DNA of 64,000 bases from Torymus aiolomorphi (Eukaryota; Arthropoda; Insecta; Hymenoptera; Torymidae): assembly GCA_036365515.1 (NCBI GenBank), contig CM070876.1, forward strand, positions 121,277,810-121,341,809. The letters run 5' to 3'. The first letter of the stretch is position 1. Each line of letters begins with the position of its first letter. Made by a program: the position numbers and the translations under genes. The notes beneath the pieces are model-generated. The model was given only the letters and a program-made list of their open reading frames with translations, was not told the origin of the DNA and ran no database searches. This document shows, piece after piece, positions 48,901 through 59,767 of the stretch.

Positions 48901-49096
48901 GGAACACCCTTAAAAAGTCGATTATATAGGGGTGGAAGTGGAAAAAAAATTCTATTTTCGTTTCTTTTAGTTTTTTCCCCGATTTTATAATTGGTTACGC
49001 ATTCTGGCCATAAAACAATACCAGAAAAAAATTGGCGACCAAATTGAATCCCCGGAACACCCTTAAACAGTCGATTATATAGGGGTAGAAGTGGAA
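27985..49096. repeat. 153-bp satellite array, about 138 monomers
   Basis: Head-to-tail monomers of 151-154 bp contain GTCGATTATATAGGGGTGGA, a poly(A) tract of 6-9, TTCTATTTTCGTTTCTTTTA, TTTTCCCCGATTTTATAATT, GCATTCTGGCCATAAAAC, ATTGGCGACCAAATTGAATC and CCCGGAACACCCTTAAA. Two main monomer types alternate in many places. One has GGTTACGC with ACAATACCAG; the other has GGATATGC with CTGTACC, AGGTTTTT and GGGGTAGAAG. This gives roughly 306-bp dimers. Rare variants recur at 3.5-3.8 kb spacing in the left part and at about 4.11 kb in the right part, showing higher-order repeats. The leftmost monomer is the most diverged, as expected at an array edge. The period equals 51 codons, which keeps minus-strand frames open for up to 384 residues; these are not genes. 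Confidence 0.98.
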
Positions 49097-49097
49097 T

Positions 49098-49316
49098 GGG
49101 TCTGAAGTTTGCATCGTTGGAGTGCAACGAAATAATTTCTTACAATTAATTTAAGTTATTAATCAATGGAAATTTTATCTAGATCTTTATTATAAAGTTA
49201 TTTGATACTATAAAACAATAAATCTACATGCAACATTAATATTAGTTATTATAAATTTGAAGTAAAATCAAATATTTTTTATTTCCTTGCACTACAACGT
49301 TGGAAACTTCAGACCC
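49098..49316. mobile_element. 219-bp inverted-repeat element at the right border of the satellite
   Basis: The left end GGGTCTGAAGTTTGCATCGT and the reverse complement of the right end, GGGTCTGAAGTTTCCAACGT, form inverted repeats of about 40 bp with some mismatches. The satellite passes into it without a spacer (GTGGAAT then GGGTCTG). The interior is AT-rich and noncoding. The same end sequence is found at the left border of the satellite and again at 57551. Confidence 0.75.
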
Positions 49317-49859
49317 ATATAAATGAATTATTAAATTGATTTGAGCAAATATTAATTAATCATTGAAATAAAATTAGATTTTCAGATATTTTGTGGGATT
49401 TGCCTAACAAAAACTTGTCATGCTTTCTAAAACAGTTTTATCTCTCTTAAGAGATTCTATGAGAAAAGCACACAGAAGTTGCAAACGGAGAGCGACCGAA
49501 TGAGAAAGGGGGCTTGGCGGCGCGGCTACGGCATCAGCTGCACTCGAAGGGATTCCCCGTTCGGTGATGTGTTGTCATCTATGCCCACGTGAAGAAACAC
49601 CTCACCCGAGTCTGAAATAGCTTTTCTTCCCGTGTTACACACCGTATTTTTTTTTTTTTAACGACGGCGCAGTAAGTGACTTGAGTCGAAAGCGGAGTGG
49701 GGGGAGGGACAGTGAGAAGTCTGCTCGACCGATGTAGCTCTCGAGAGAGTTGGTTATGCCGGAATTATACGCGGGCGAGTGTGTGGAGTCGGAGCAGAGT
49801 GAGGGGAGCGAGAAAAGACAGCTCAGCCAACTGCCGCAGCGCATAATACCTAGAATGCA
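49317..49859. other. Unique DNA with a GC-richer stretch, no gene recognised
   Basis: AT-rich at first, then from about 49480 a GC- and GAG-rich stretch with a T12 run at 49648. The 78-codon minus frame at 49635-49871 has no recognisable domain. Confidence 0.45.
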
Positions 49860-49869
49860 CTCGAATATC

Positions 49870-50215
49870 ATCCCAGAGCCGCAATTACTTCGTTAGGAAA
49901 AATATTTCGACGGTTTCTTGTAGATAAAGTCCCCAAATGCTTAAAAAAAATTATTAGCGAAATCGCTTGGCCGGAAAAGCCCCCCCAGGGCGATATACTG
50001 TGTCGTAAACGGGAAAAAAAGTTCCCAGAGCCAGCCGCAATTATGTCGTAGGAAAAATGTTGTGATTGTTTCTCATAGATAAAGGCGCCAAATGCTTAGA
50101 AAAAAATTATGAATGAAATCGCGTTTCCGGAAAAGCCCCTTTAGACCGATATACCATGTCGTAAACGCGAAAAAAAAAATATTCCCAGAGTCGACATTAC
50201 TTCGTTACTTTCCGG
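49870..50215. repeat. 155-bp subrepeats, left arm (about 2.5 copies)
   Basis: Units contain TTCGTTAGGAAAAAT, GATAAAG, CCAAATGCTTA, GAAATCGC, CCGGAAAAGCC and CGATATAC in this order. They are inverted relative to the right-arm series. Confidence 0.75.
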
Positions 50216-50582
50216 AAACTACCCCTTCAGGCAAAAAGAATGCACATCAGAAACATGAAAAAAATTCTAACAGTTGCAAAAATTACGTGAGTCAAAATAA
50301 CAATATAATGATGTTGTTTTTTTGCTTTCTTTATAATTAATTTAATATATGTGTACAGAATATAAAAGTGCAATACGCAAACTTGAATATTAAAGTTGAA
50401 AAAAACTCTTTAATTTTTGTAATTGCGTTTATAGAAACGTGTTTATCTCTCTTCGCAGCATTTTGATTTAAAACAATCGTCTTTCTATATGTCTAATTAT
50501 AGTTTTGGAAAAAAAAGCAAATTGAAAATATAAAAAGATTAGATTATGGAGATGATGCTCGTTGCAGGAGAAAGACTGCATC

Positions 50583-50660
50583 CATGAAAAGAGGGAGAGA
50601 GAGAGATAGAGAGAGAGAGAATAGTGAAAGAGTACACGAGAGAGACAGTGCGCGAGACAC
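50583..50660. repeat. GA-rich microsatellite, left arm
   Basis: Imperfect (GA)n with GAGAGAGATA variants, matching the inverted (CT)n tract at 55171-55213. Confidence 0.8.
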
Positions 50661-52019
50661 TGTCTCTAATTGTAAGTCGCTGTCCCCTCCCCGCGCGGCT
50701 ATTTAAATTACAACGACCGCAATTGTTGCAAATATGTTTTCATCATTACCTTTTAAACTATTAAAAGAATTTCAATTATTGTTGTAAAGTTATTGCACTT
50801 TCAATTCCTCTGACAAGACCAGAACTGACTAGTTGAAAAGAAATTTTTAATTTTTGAAATTTCAAAATGGATATTCAATTTGGATATATGCATATTGTTT
50901 TTTCAACCTCAAAATCTCTACCGTCTGGAGTACAAGGCGGCTTAGCCAGCACAGCTTGCGAGAGTCGGCTGGGCCCCAATAATATGAGTGTCGATGCTAG
51001 AAACCAACAAGCGGGCGCGCGCGACGCCTTTATCGCGTAATACTATGCGCTCTTTTCAACTCATAATCATATGCTGAGTCTCTTGGAAAAAACACAGAAC
51101 ATATATATTGATAGATTTTCCCCTCTTTCCAGTGGTGCTATGTTTATTCTCTGAAATGCTTTTTTACGATAAAAATTTGAGATGAAAAAGTTCGGGCCGA
51201 TTTTTCTTAAAGAATACCATGATTTTTTTTAAATAAATGTTTTCATTCGAAAGTACAATTCTTCAGCTTCAAAACTCCAAATTTCAAGTAGGAGAAATGA
51301 AGGGTTCAATAGTAATAAAATTTAAAAAACGGCGGCCGTTGTGCGCTACGCCGAATCGCGCTGTTGCAGACGTATTTCGTTATTTCGTACTTAATAAATA
51401 TCATATAATAAATTTTTTAAACGTAATTTTTAATTAAAAGTCAATACTTTCCGATCCATCTTTTGCAATTTTTTGTTAATTTACTAATTTCTTGTATCTG
51501 AATTTAATTGAATAGGTCTTGTATCAAATTTAGATTTCTTCACTTTTTGAGTCAGTGTAGTTTGGCAGCATTAGTCCTTTATTATAAAGAATTAAATTTT
51601 AAAACTTAGAAAAGCATGATACTTTTTTCAGACAATTTATCTCGTACTGCCGTAGCAGTTTATCTAAAAAATTATAATGAATTACCCTAATGAAAAATAT
51701 TCTTTTGATTCCACCAAAAATGTATTTGTTTTACCGATGGAACTGGGTAATATTATAAAAACAAATGAGTCTTTGTTAAAGTTTTTGTTTAAAGAAATGC
51801 ATTTAAATCAATGTTCTTGCAATTTTATCAAATTGTAACCTCGAAATTTAGATTCTACGAATCAAAATCTATAAAAAGCGATGGTTACTTTATGCAATTG
51901 CGTCAGCAGGTATACAGGGGGAGACAGAAGCGAAAAAATTTTCGGCGCCTGGGCCAGCTAGAATCGCTACAAAGTGAAAAACGACTCGCGAGCGGCGGAG
52001 ACACACAGTCCACGCGCGT

Positions 52020-52740
52020 GTTTATATGACAACAATGACAACATTGCCGCCGAGACGCGCCGCCGCTGCCGTAGCCGCGCCGACGCGGGCTCCGCCTCCC
52101 TTCCCCTCCGGCCGCCTCGCCGGCCGCTTGCTGTTTGTTACTTCTGCGTGCTTTTCTCAGGCTTCATTTTATCAAAAGCAAAAAAGTGATATAGGTGATC
52201 CTTATGTAAAACTTCACGCTCTACAACTTTTGTTTGGGACTTTTTTCGATATCTCTTATCGTTCGCGAGTTATAAGTGAAAACCCGTTTTCGGGGGTGGT
52301 TTTTCGTCAAATTAAGGGTGATCCTGGCGTTTTTCGAGGCTGCATTTTTGACCATCGTTTTTAGACGATGTGTTTTACCAAATATCCAAAATGCAGCCAT
52401 TCACCTCAAAAAGTCGATTTCAGACCTTCGTTTCTTGGCCGCAGCTCCGCGGCCGCAGGCTCCGGCTCCGCTTCCGTTACCCTCCGTTCATTTGCTGTTT
52501 ATATATATTCGGGCGCAGCCAGCTCTCGCGTGCTGCGCTGGCCGAGCCCGTCTTTCTCCCAATTCCCCCACTCCGCGCCGACCAGTACACTCATAGCGCG
52601 TATTCGGGCGCAGATGACTCGCGGCTGCGCTGGACGAGTCATCTTCTCTCGATTCCTGTACTCCGTGACGATCGGGTATATCGGAGCGTCCGCCAGAAAC
52701 AGCCAGCGGGCGCAAGCCGAGCCTTTTTCGCGTAAAATGC
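52020..52740. other. GC-rich centre of the foldback structure
   Basis: Several overlapping frames of 70-165 codons are open because the sequence is GC-rich (GCCGCCGAGACGCGCCGCCG and similar). None has a recognisable domain, and frames on both strands are equally open. A GCATTTTTGACCATCGTTTT, TTAGACGATG and CCAAAATGCAGCC stretch near 52340-52400 forms a local inverted pair. No gene called. Confidence 0.4.
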
Positions 52741-53471
52741 GCTCTGTTCAACTCGCTCGTAATCATATGATGAGTCTCTTGGATAAAAACAACGAACATA
52801 CATCGATACATCCCCCCCCCCTTCCAGTTTTATGCTATAGTTTATTCTCCGAAATGCTTTTTTAAGGTTAAAAACTTGAGTTGAAAGTTCGGACCGATTT
52901 TTCTAAACCTTAAAAATTTCAAGTTGGAGAAATGAAGGGTTCATTTTAAGTAATTCAATTTAAAAGACGGTGGCGCATCGCAACAGTTTAATAAAATGAA
53001 ATGATAGAGTAACAGGAACTTTTTTTGCTGATTTTAACCTTTGTTTTAGGTTTGATCATAGACATCTTTTTTCTCTTTTATATAAATTAAAACTAATTCT
53101 TTTATTTTCAAACAGTGATCAAAGGAAAATTTTTAACTTCTCTGGGTTTCTTGAACAAGTTCGTCTCTATTGACCAAGAAGCGGTACAATCAATTCTCAT
53201 GTACCCTTCATTTCTCCAACTTGAAATTTTTGGGTTTCGAAGATGAAGACTTGTACTTTCGAATGAAAAAATTTATTTAAAAAAAAAAATGGTATTCTTT
53301 TAGAAAAATCGGCCCGAACTTTAAACTAAAGTTTTTTTGATCGTAAAAAAGCATTTCAAGAGAATAAACAATAGCACCACTAGAAAGAGGGGGAAAAATC
53401 TATCGATATATTTTTTTTATTTTTTTCCAAGAGACTCAGCATGTGATTATGAGAGTTGAAAAGAGCGCATA

Positions 53472-54056
53472 GGGTAGTTGTTCCGATTAGTGCTTAAGGA
53501 AGCTTCCCGGTTTGTCGCGATTTGTTGAACTCATTTAACCATGCACGAATGTGCAATTAATACATATTGATAGTTTAATTTTAATCTAAATACAGAAATA
53601 TTTTTCTCTACAAACTATCAACTCTATCGAAAGTTATATTAAAAGTAAAATAAATCATTTTGTGTGCCCTAACAGATGGCGATGAACGCAATTGTGATTA
53701 ATGTGCTTGTACACGTCTGTGTGCCCCCGATTAGTGTGCTTTATCATCATAAGAAATATCATTTTCAATATAATGAAACCTATAAATATACAAATTATGA
53801 TAGTATATTATGCGTTTCACATATTTATTACCACAAAATATTAATTTACCGGTGCTCCCCGATTTGGAGAAGTTCATTGATATATTTTGCATCGGTTTTT
53901 TGTGAAATTTTCTTCTTTTTGACATTAATTTTGAATTCACTTCTAAAATCTATTGCCAGTAAAAGTATAATTTAATAAAAAGAAGTTTATAACACACTTT
54001 TCTATAACGTGGTGAAATATTTCTACAGAAATTTCTACAAATCGGGACAAGTACCC
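53472..54056. mobile_element. 585-bp inverted-repeat element inserted in the right arm (TA target)
   Basis: Ends GGGTAGTTGTTCCGATTAGT and, reverse-complemented from the right, GGGTACTTGTCCCGATTTGT, with TA directly outside both. The corresponding site of the left arm (around 51040) has GCGCATAGTATTACGCG-type sequence without the insert (read on the complementary strand), so the left arm serves as an empty-site reference. A TA target is typical of Tc1/mariner-like elements. No transposase. Confidence 0.75.
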
Positions 54057-55167
54057 TATGACGTGAAAAATAAAAGTGCCGCGCGCGCTCGCTGGCTGGT
54101 TTCTAGCGGAACTCCTATATTGGGGCCCAGCCAACTCTCGCGAGTTGTGTTGGCTGAGCCGCCTTGGACTCCAGGCGGTAGAGACTTTGAGGTTGAAAAG
54201 CGATATGTAGTCTTTTTTTTCTTGCGATATCTCATTGGGACAGTTCATCTCAACGTTCTCTATAAAATCCTTGTTGTTATTCAAAGATTCAAAAGGGGAC
54301 GATTTCCATTTCTGCTTTTAACAATTTGTAAAAAATTTCGTAACTCTTTTTGATTTTTCTCTTATATTTAATTTTTGAGGCACTTTAGGGGAAAAAAAGT
54401 CAAGGTCATTTTTGTGTTACTTATTAAATTTCTAACAAAGTTAGATTTGTTCAAAGTCTATAACTTCAATTTAACTTGCAAATGACCGCCAAAGTTGAAA
54501 AACGCCTTGTTTTCATTATGAAATAACTTTTGAAAAAAGATAAATTCATCTGAAATTTCAAATAAAACATGTTTTTTTACGCCAAAAAGCCTGTCAAATA
54601 TGGAATTGATTTATTAATTATTATTCGAGTTATAAGGAGGAATGTTTTTTGCTATTAATTGCATATTGCGCCATTTCTACAAATATCATGTCTCACTGTT
54701 CCAAATAGTTTGGAAAAATCATAAAACTCTTCAACTTGAATATCCATTTCGAAATTTCAAAAATTTAAATTTAGACTGAAGTTATAGGACCATATGAAAA
54801 ATCAATTTCTTTTTAAATCGGCAGTATACTTCTGGATAGGTATTGAAAATGCAATAACTTTACAACAATAATTGAAATTCTATTAATTAATTTAAAAGAT
54901 AATGATGAAAACGTATTTGCAACGATTGCGGTCGTTGTAATTTAAATATAGCACTCTGCAGCCTAAATGCCTTTTCCTTTTGCATACTATAGAAAAAGTT
55001 TATGCTACATAACAATTCAACAAAGTTTATAGATTTCGGAAAATCATAATCGAAAATGAAAAAAACCGCGCGGCTGCTGAGGCTCTCGAAAACCGTTCGG
55101 TAATGGCCGCGGGGAGGGGATAGCGACTTATTGTTAGTGACAGTGTCTTGCGCACTGTCTCTCTAGC

Positions 55168-55170
<3 letters not shown>

Positions 55171-55213
<43 letters not shown>
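55171..55213. repeat. (CT)n microsatellite, right arm
   Basis: About 21 uninterrupted CT units, followed by TTCATGGACGCAG, which is the inverse of the CTGCATCCATGAA beside the GA tract of the left arm. The Arg-Glu minus frame is a repeat translation. Confidence 0.95.
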
Positions 55214-55234
<21 letters not shown>

Positions 55235-55619
55235 ATGGACGCAGTCTCCCTCTTGCCACGAACAGCATCTCCATAATCGTTTTATATTTTCAATTCGCTT
55301 TTTTCCAAAACTATTAGACATAAAAAGATGATTTTTTTAAATCAAAATGTCGCGATGAGATCTACACGTTTTTCTAAACGCAATTAAAAAAATTAAATAG
55401 TTTTCTTCAACTTTTTAGTATTCAAGTTTGCGTATTGTACTTTTATATTCTGTAAATATATAATAAACTACCCCTTCAAGAAGACCGATTTCGGAAGATC
55501 GATTTCGTGCCTGAATTTTTTCTAGGCTATGGACGTCCTCTAATATACGTTTGAACTGTAAACTTTTACCTAACGTAATTTTTGCAACTGTTAGAAATTT
55601 TTTCGTGTTTCTGTGCATC

Positions 55620-57230
55620 ATTTGCTTGAAGGGGTAGTTCCGGAAAAGCGATTTGGTTCATAATTTTTTTTTTCAATTTTTCGGGGACCTTTTGTACAAG
55701 TACCAGTCGCAAAATTTTTCCTAACAAAGTTATGCGACGATGGGAATTTTTTTTTTACCGCAAGCACAATTTTCGTCTTTTTTGAATCTATTAATAGATC
55801 CGAAAGCGATTGCTTGCCGACCACTTTCTCTCCCGGCCCCCGATCGCGAAGGTTGTATTTTCGGACTCGTTAGGCAAAAAAATAGTATACGCTCCATGGG
55901 AGTAAAATTGGCCAGCCCATAGCTCGTGTAAATTGCCACCCGTGCCGAAGGCGAGGGTGGCAATTTACACGAGCTGTGGACTGTCCAAGTTTTTTCCTCC
56001 CTTGGTGCGTAATATACTATTACCGCCCGCTGCTCGCCGTAACGAGCGGTAAAAATCGAAAAACGCCCGCTATCGTTTTTGAATGGAGTTTTCAAGATTG
56101 TTTAAGAAAATCATCGATATTTTGAAAAAATAGCAAATATTAAAGCTAAAAATATTTAATACAATCTTGGTGTTTGAGTTAAAAGCAATTCACTTTAGCT
56201 CACTTTTGTACATTGAAAAAAACGCAAAAATCGATACTTGCGGTACAAAAAATATGGTGAGTACCAAGGGGGCTAAGTGGGTGTTTTTTGACCTCGTGTG
56301 GTTGCAGTACTCGTCTTCGGTTCGCAAACGCACTCTCCTTCGGCTCGTGCTAGCTTACCTTCGACTCATACTGCACTCCCACACTCGGTCTAAAAAGACC
56401 AACTTTACGCCCTTGGTATACAATATACTATTTCACTATTTCTGTAGTTTACGGCATAATATATCGGCCTAAAGAGGCTTTTCCGGAAAAGCGATTTCGT
56501 TCATAATTTTTTTGTAAGCATTAAAGGACCTTTTGTACAAGTACCAGTCGAATCATTTTTCCTAACAAAGTAATTGCGACTCTGGGAATTTTTTTTTTCG
56601 TATTTATGACAAGGTATATCGGCCCAAAGAGGCTTTTCCGGAAACGCGATTTCGTTCATAATTTTTTTGTAAGCATCGGGGGACATTTTCTACACGTACC
56701 AGTCATAATATTTTCCCTATAACGAAGGAATTACGACTCTGGGAATTTTTTTTTCAAGTTACGGAATGGTATATCGGCCCGAAGGGGGGCTTTTTCGGAA
56801 AAGAGATTCCGTTCATAATTATTTTGTAAGCTTTGGGAGACCTTTTCTACAAGTACCAGTCGAAATATTTTTCCTAACGACGTTATTACGACTCTGGGAA
56901 TTTTTGTTTGTGTTTTCGACATGGGCCCGAAGGAGCTTTTCCGGAAAAGCGATTTCGTTCTTAATTTTTTTCTAAGCATTTGGTGGCTTTATCTACATCT
57001 ATTATTATTTAGAAACCATCGAAACATTTTTCCTAATGAAGTAATTGCGGCTCTGGGATTTTTTTTTTCGATTTTCCAACATTGTACATCGCCGTGCAGG
57101 AGTTTTCCCGAAAAGCGATTTCTTTCATAATTTTTTTTAAGCCGTGTGGGACCTTTCCTTCAAGTAACCAGTCACAACATTTTTTCTAACGAAGTTATTG
57201 CGACTCTGGGAATTTTTTAGTTTTTGTGTG
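55620..57230. repeat. 155-bp subrepeats, right arm (about 6 copies)
   Basis: TTTTCCGGAAAAGCGATTTC starts units near 56477, 56634, 56790 and 56937, with weaker copies at 55635 and 57105. Each is followed by GTTCATAATTTTTTTGTAAG, ACAAGTACCAGTC and GCGACTCTGGGAATTTTT. A different segment (about 55780-56450) separates the first unit from the rest. Confidence 0.75.
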
Positions 57231-57369
57231 TGTCGCCATGGGAAAATATTGACTTGTCTGTGAGGATGGTTTTGGGGGTGGCGAAATGCTAAATTGGTTT
57301 TTACACTGTTTTTGGTCCATTCCTACCCTGTTTTATGGTTTTAAACCGGTTATAATGTAAATCACAAAT

Positions 57370-58510
57370 TTTAGTTTTTTCGTTCAGTATGAACGTTCGG
57401 AATTTCAAACACATATTTGTTTTCGAGAAAAAAATTATTTTTGAAAATAAGTGCGTTTTCTTTCGTTTACGATAACAGGAGTAAAGGTCAATGAATCGTT
57501 CTAAAATTTGGCAGGGAAGTAGCTTTTTTATATCTAACTAGTTCTTTGATGGGTCTGAAGTTTGCAACAAAATAAATAGAAGTTCGCAAAAAAATCTCTG
57601 ACTGTTGTGACCATAAATATTTTAGGTTAAAAAATGTTTTATAAATTTCTTAATATTGCATTTCTAAAAAGAATATTCGATGGATTGACTCAACATTTTT
57701 TTACCACTTATTACACTTATCGGGTACAACATTATGTTGAAATTCTTTCAAGAGATTTTTCGATTTTTTTCTCGAGAAAGAAATTATTTTCGATAACAAG
57801 TGCGTTTTCATTTGTTTACGACAACAGTAAAAGTCAATGAATCGTTTTGAAATTTGTCAGAAAGGTAGCTTTTTTTTACATCTTAGAATCGAGTTCCTTG
57901 CCCAAAAGAATCTGATTGTTGTGACTAATGATATTTATTTGATGTTAAAAATTTTTTATAAGTTTCTTAATATTGTATTTATAAAAAGAATATTCGATTG
58001 ATTGACTCAAAATTTTTACCACTTATTACACTTCTTGTTGAGCATAACAATGTGTTACAATTTCAAGAGATTTCTTGATTTTTTTTTTATAGAAAAAAAT
58101 TATTTTTGAAAACAATTGTGTGTTTTCTTTCGTTTATGATAACGGGAGTAAAAGCCAATGAATCGTTTTGAAGTATGGCAGAGAGGTAGCTTTTTTATAC
58201 CTAAAAATTGATTTCTTTGCCCAAAAAAATCTGACTTGTGACCATAGATATTTCACATATTTTTATGAAATTCATGGAATGTATTCATATTTTGAAGGTA
58301 AATTTTTAGTGTTGCCCTAGTACACGGTGCCGCAGGACTTTCAAAATTTAAATTTCGTAAAAATTTCATAAAAATATTTCATAAAAATATAAAATATCTT
58401 TGATCGCAAAAGTCAGATTTTTTTTTGGGCAAAGAAATCGATTCTTAAATATAAAAAAAACTACCTCTCTGTTAAATTTCAAAACGATTCATTGACTTTT
58501 GTTAAGAAGT
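57370..58510. repeat. 320-350 bp tandem repeat with an inverted half copy
   Basis: TGCGTTTTCTTTCGTTTACG (57450), TGCGTTTTCATTTGTTTACG (57802) and TGTGTTTTCTTTCGTTTATG (58118) mark three direct units. Each also has AATGAATCGTTTTGAAATTT, GGTAGCTTTTTTATA and TGACTCAACATTTTTT-type segments. From about 58370 to 58510 the order is inverted (GTCAGATTTTTTTTTGGGCA, then ACTACCTCTCTG, then AACGATTCATTGACTTTT). The MITE end GGGTCTGAAGTTTGCAAC is embedded at 57551. Foldback-like, noncoding. Confidence 0.75.
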
Positions 58511-59767
58511 ATATCTTAGTTATTATATTTGTTTGATTGTTACAATGATCGATTAACTTTAAACCACTAAGTCGAGCAGGATAGTAGTGAAATACCTGTT
58601 TCAAAACAAATATTTATTAGATTATTGCCAATACATGCTTTTTTTCTCAAACTAATGTATTTCTTTAAACATTTTTATAACAATAATTAATTGTTTGTAT
58701 AGGATACGTAAATGAAAAAACAAAAAAAAAATTGTTAGATTGTTAGATTAAGTCAAATTGTTTAACAAACAACAAAGAACAAGAAAGAAAACAGTTTTAT
58801 TTTTTAATAAAGTTTTGTTGTGAAAAATTTTCTTTTGTTTTTTAAATTTAAAAAATGGAATCGATAAATTAGTTTGAGGAAGCATCTTGCCAATGAATTG
58901 GCAGCGGTTTTTATCTAAATGTGAAAATAAAAATGAAATTTATGAGACGGTAACTTAGGGATTTTTACATACGATAAAAACTTTTCATTATGGAGTAAAT
59001 GTTTTGTCTAGTATATAAATCATATCATTATGACCTATATTATATGAAATAGTCACAACCAATCAAAATATTATAATATTGTATCCTAAATGAATGAAAT
59101 CTTAGAGTTTCACAGTAAGTCCTACTAGTTACAATAGTTACAATAACAATAACAATTACAATAACAATAGTTACAATAGAGCGATTTTTTTACGCTTCAC
59201 ACTTGTTCTTTTGCGATATATCTCGGTTTAATTTTGAGATATTAAGTTTTTTCAAGTAATTCTCTTTGTTGACACAGCAGTTTTCGAATTTTTAATTTTT
59301 AAATAATGTCTTATTAATTTGATAATCCAAGAGTAAGTACATGTGACAAATATATACTAGAAAGAACATAAAATAATTTTTTTAAGACAAATACAGGCAA
59401 TAGTTACTGTGATATTGTTACAATTAAAGACAACAACTTCAATAAGTTGCCTAATTTTGTTTGTTTTTTATCCGATCTTAACGAAATAAAGCTTATTTTG
59501 TTTATTAAGAAATTTCATGGCGTGTATCCACAGGAAAATGTATGATACGAGTTACCAATACGGCGCAATATCAATTTGTTTCAGAAAAGTAACTCGTATC
59601 ATAAAATTTCCCATGGATACTTTAAATTACGTTAAATTGTCAGGCATTGCAATAAATGCTAATTATCGGTACATTAGTTTTATTCCAATTATGGTAAACT
59701 TTTTTTTTATATTCTTAATTATCCGTCATTTAACATTTAACTTCTACAGATTCTTAAGGCTCTAAAG
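58511..59767. other. AT-rich upstream region of the OTU-MULE unit
   Basis: It holds the GAGGAAGC, GCCAATGAATTGGCAGCGG motif (58877-58915, inverted relative to 5860-5897), short CAATAA repeats near 59130-59175 and a 14-bp inverted repeat at 59540-59606. The 82-codon frame at 59517-59765 crosses that inverted repeat and has no recognisable domain, so it was not called. A promoter for the downstream gene probably lies here but cannot be pinpointed. Confidence 0.45.
59540..59606. repeat. 14-bp inverted repeat upstream of the OTU-MULE start
   Basis: ATGATACGAGTTAC and its exact reverse complement GTAACTCGTATCAT are separated by about 37 nt. The outer sequences (TTTCATGG..GTATCC and CCATGGATAC) are also partly alike. 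Transcribed, it would form a stem-loop about 160 nt before the start codon. Confidence 0.6.

Larger units (their letters stand above)
49860..57230. mobile_element. Large foldback structure with arms of several kb
   Basis: Successive blocks of the left side recur inverted, in reversed order, on the right. Block 1: 155-bp subrepeats, 49870-50215 against 55620-57230. Block 2: the CAAATTGAAAATATAAAA, GATGATGCTCGTTGCAGGAG, GA-rich and CAACGACCGCAATTGTTGCA segment, 50510-50820 against 54850-55310. Block 3: the CAAGGCGGCTTAGCCAGCA and GGCTGGGCCCCAATA segment, 50900-51010 against 54110-54200. Block 4: the TGAGTCTCTTGGAAAAAA, TTCGGGCCGATTTTTCT and GGAGAAATGAAGGGTTC segment, 51070-51330 against 53200-53460. 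A further direct copy of block 4 lies at 52735-52950. The arms are diverged and carry their own insertions. The centre is GC-rich and unique. No transposase inside. Confidence 0.75.

Noticed and set aside
27985..49096. CRISPR-like array
   Set aside because: The repeats are contiguous 153-bp monomers without unique spacers, in a eukaryotic context.
46691..49127. Long minus-strand ORFs (381 and 384 residues) with a 51-residue repeat
   Set aside because: They are translations of the 153-bp satellite, whose length is divisible by three. The frame changes with A-tract length, and nothing suggests a protein.
52026..52865. Overlapping plus-strand ORFs of 106-165 residues in the GC-rich foldback centre
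   Set aside because: Frames on all strands are equally open, with no recognisable domain; the openness reflects base composition.
59517..59765. 82-residue ORF just upstream of the OTU-MULE gene
   Set aside because: It is in a different frame, crosses an inverted repeat, and its C-terminal half is simply AT-rich hydrophobic sequence; no domain.
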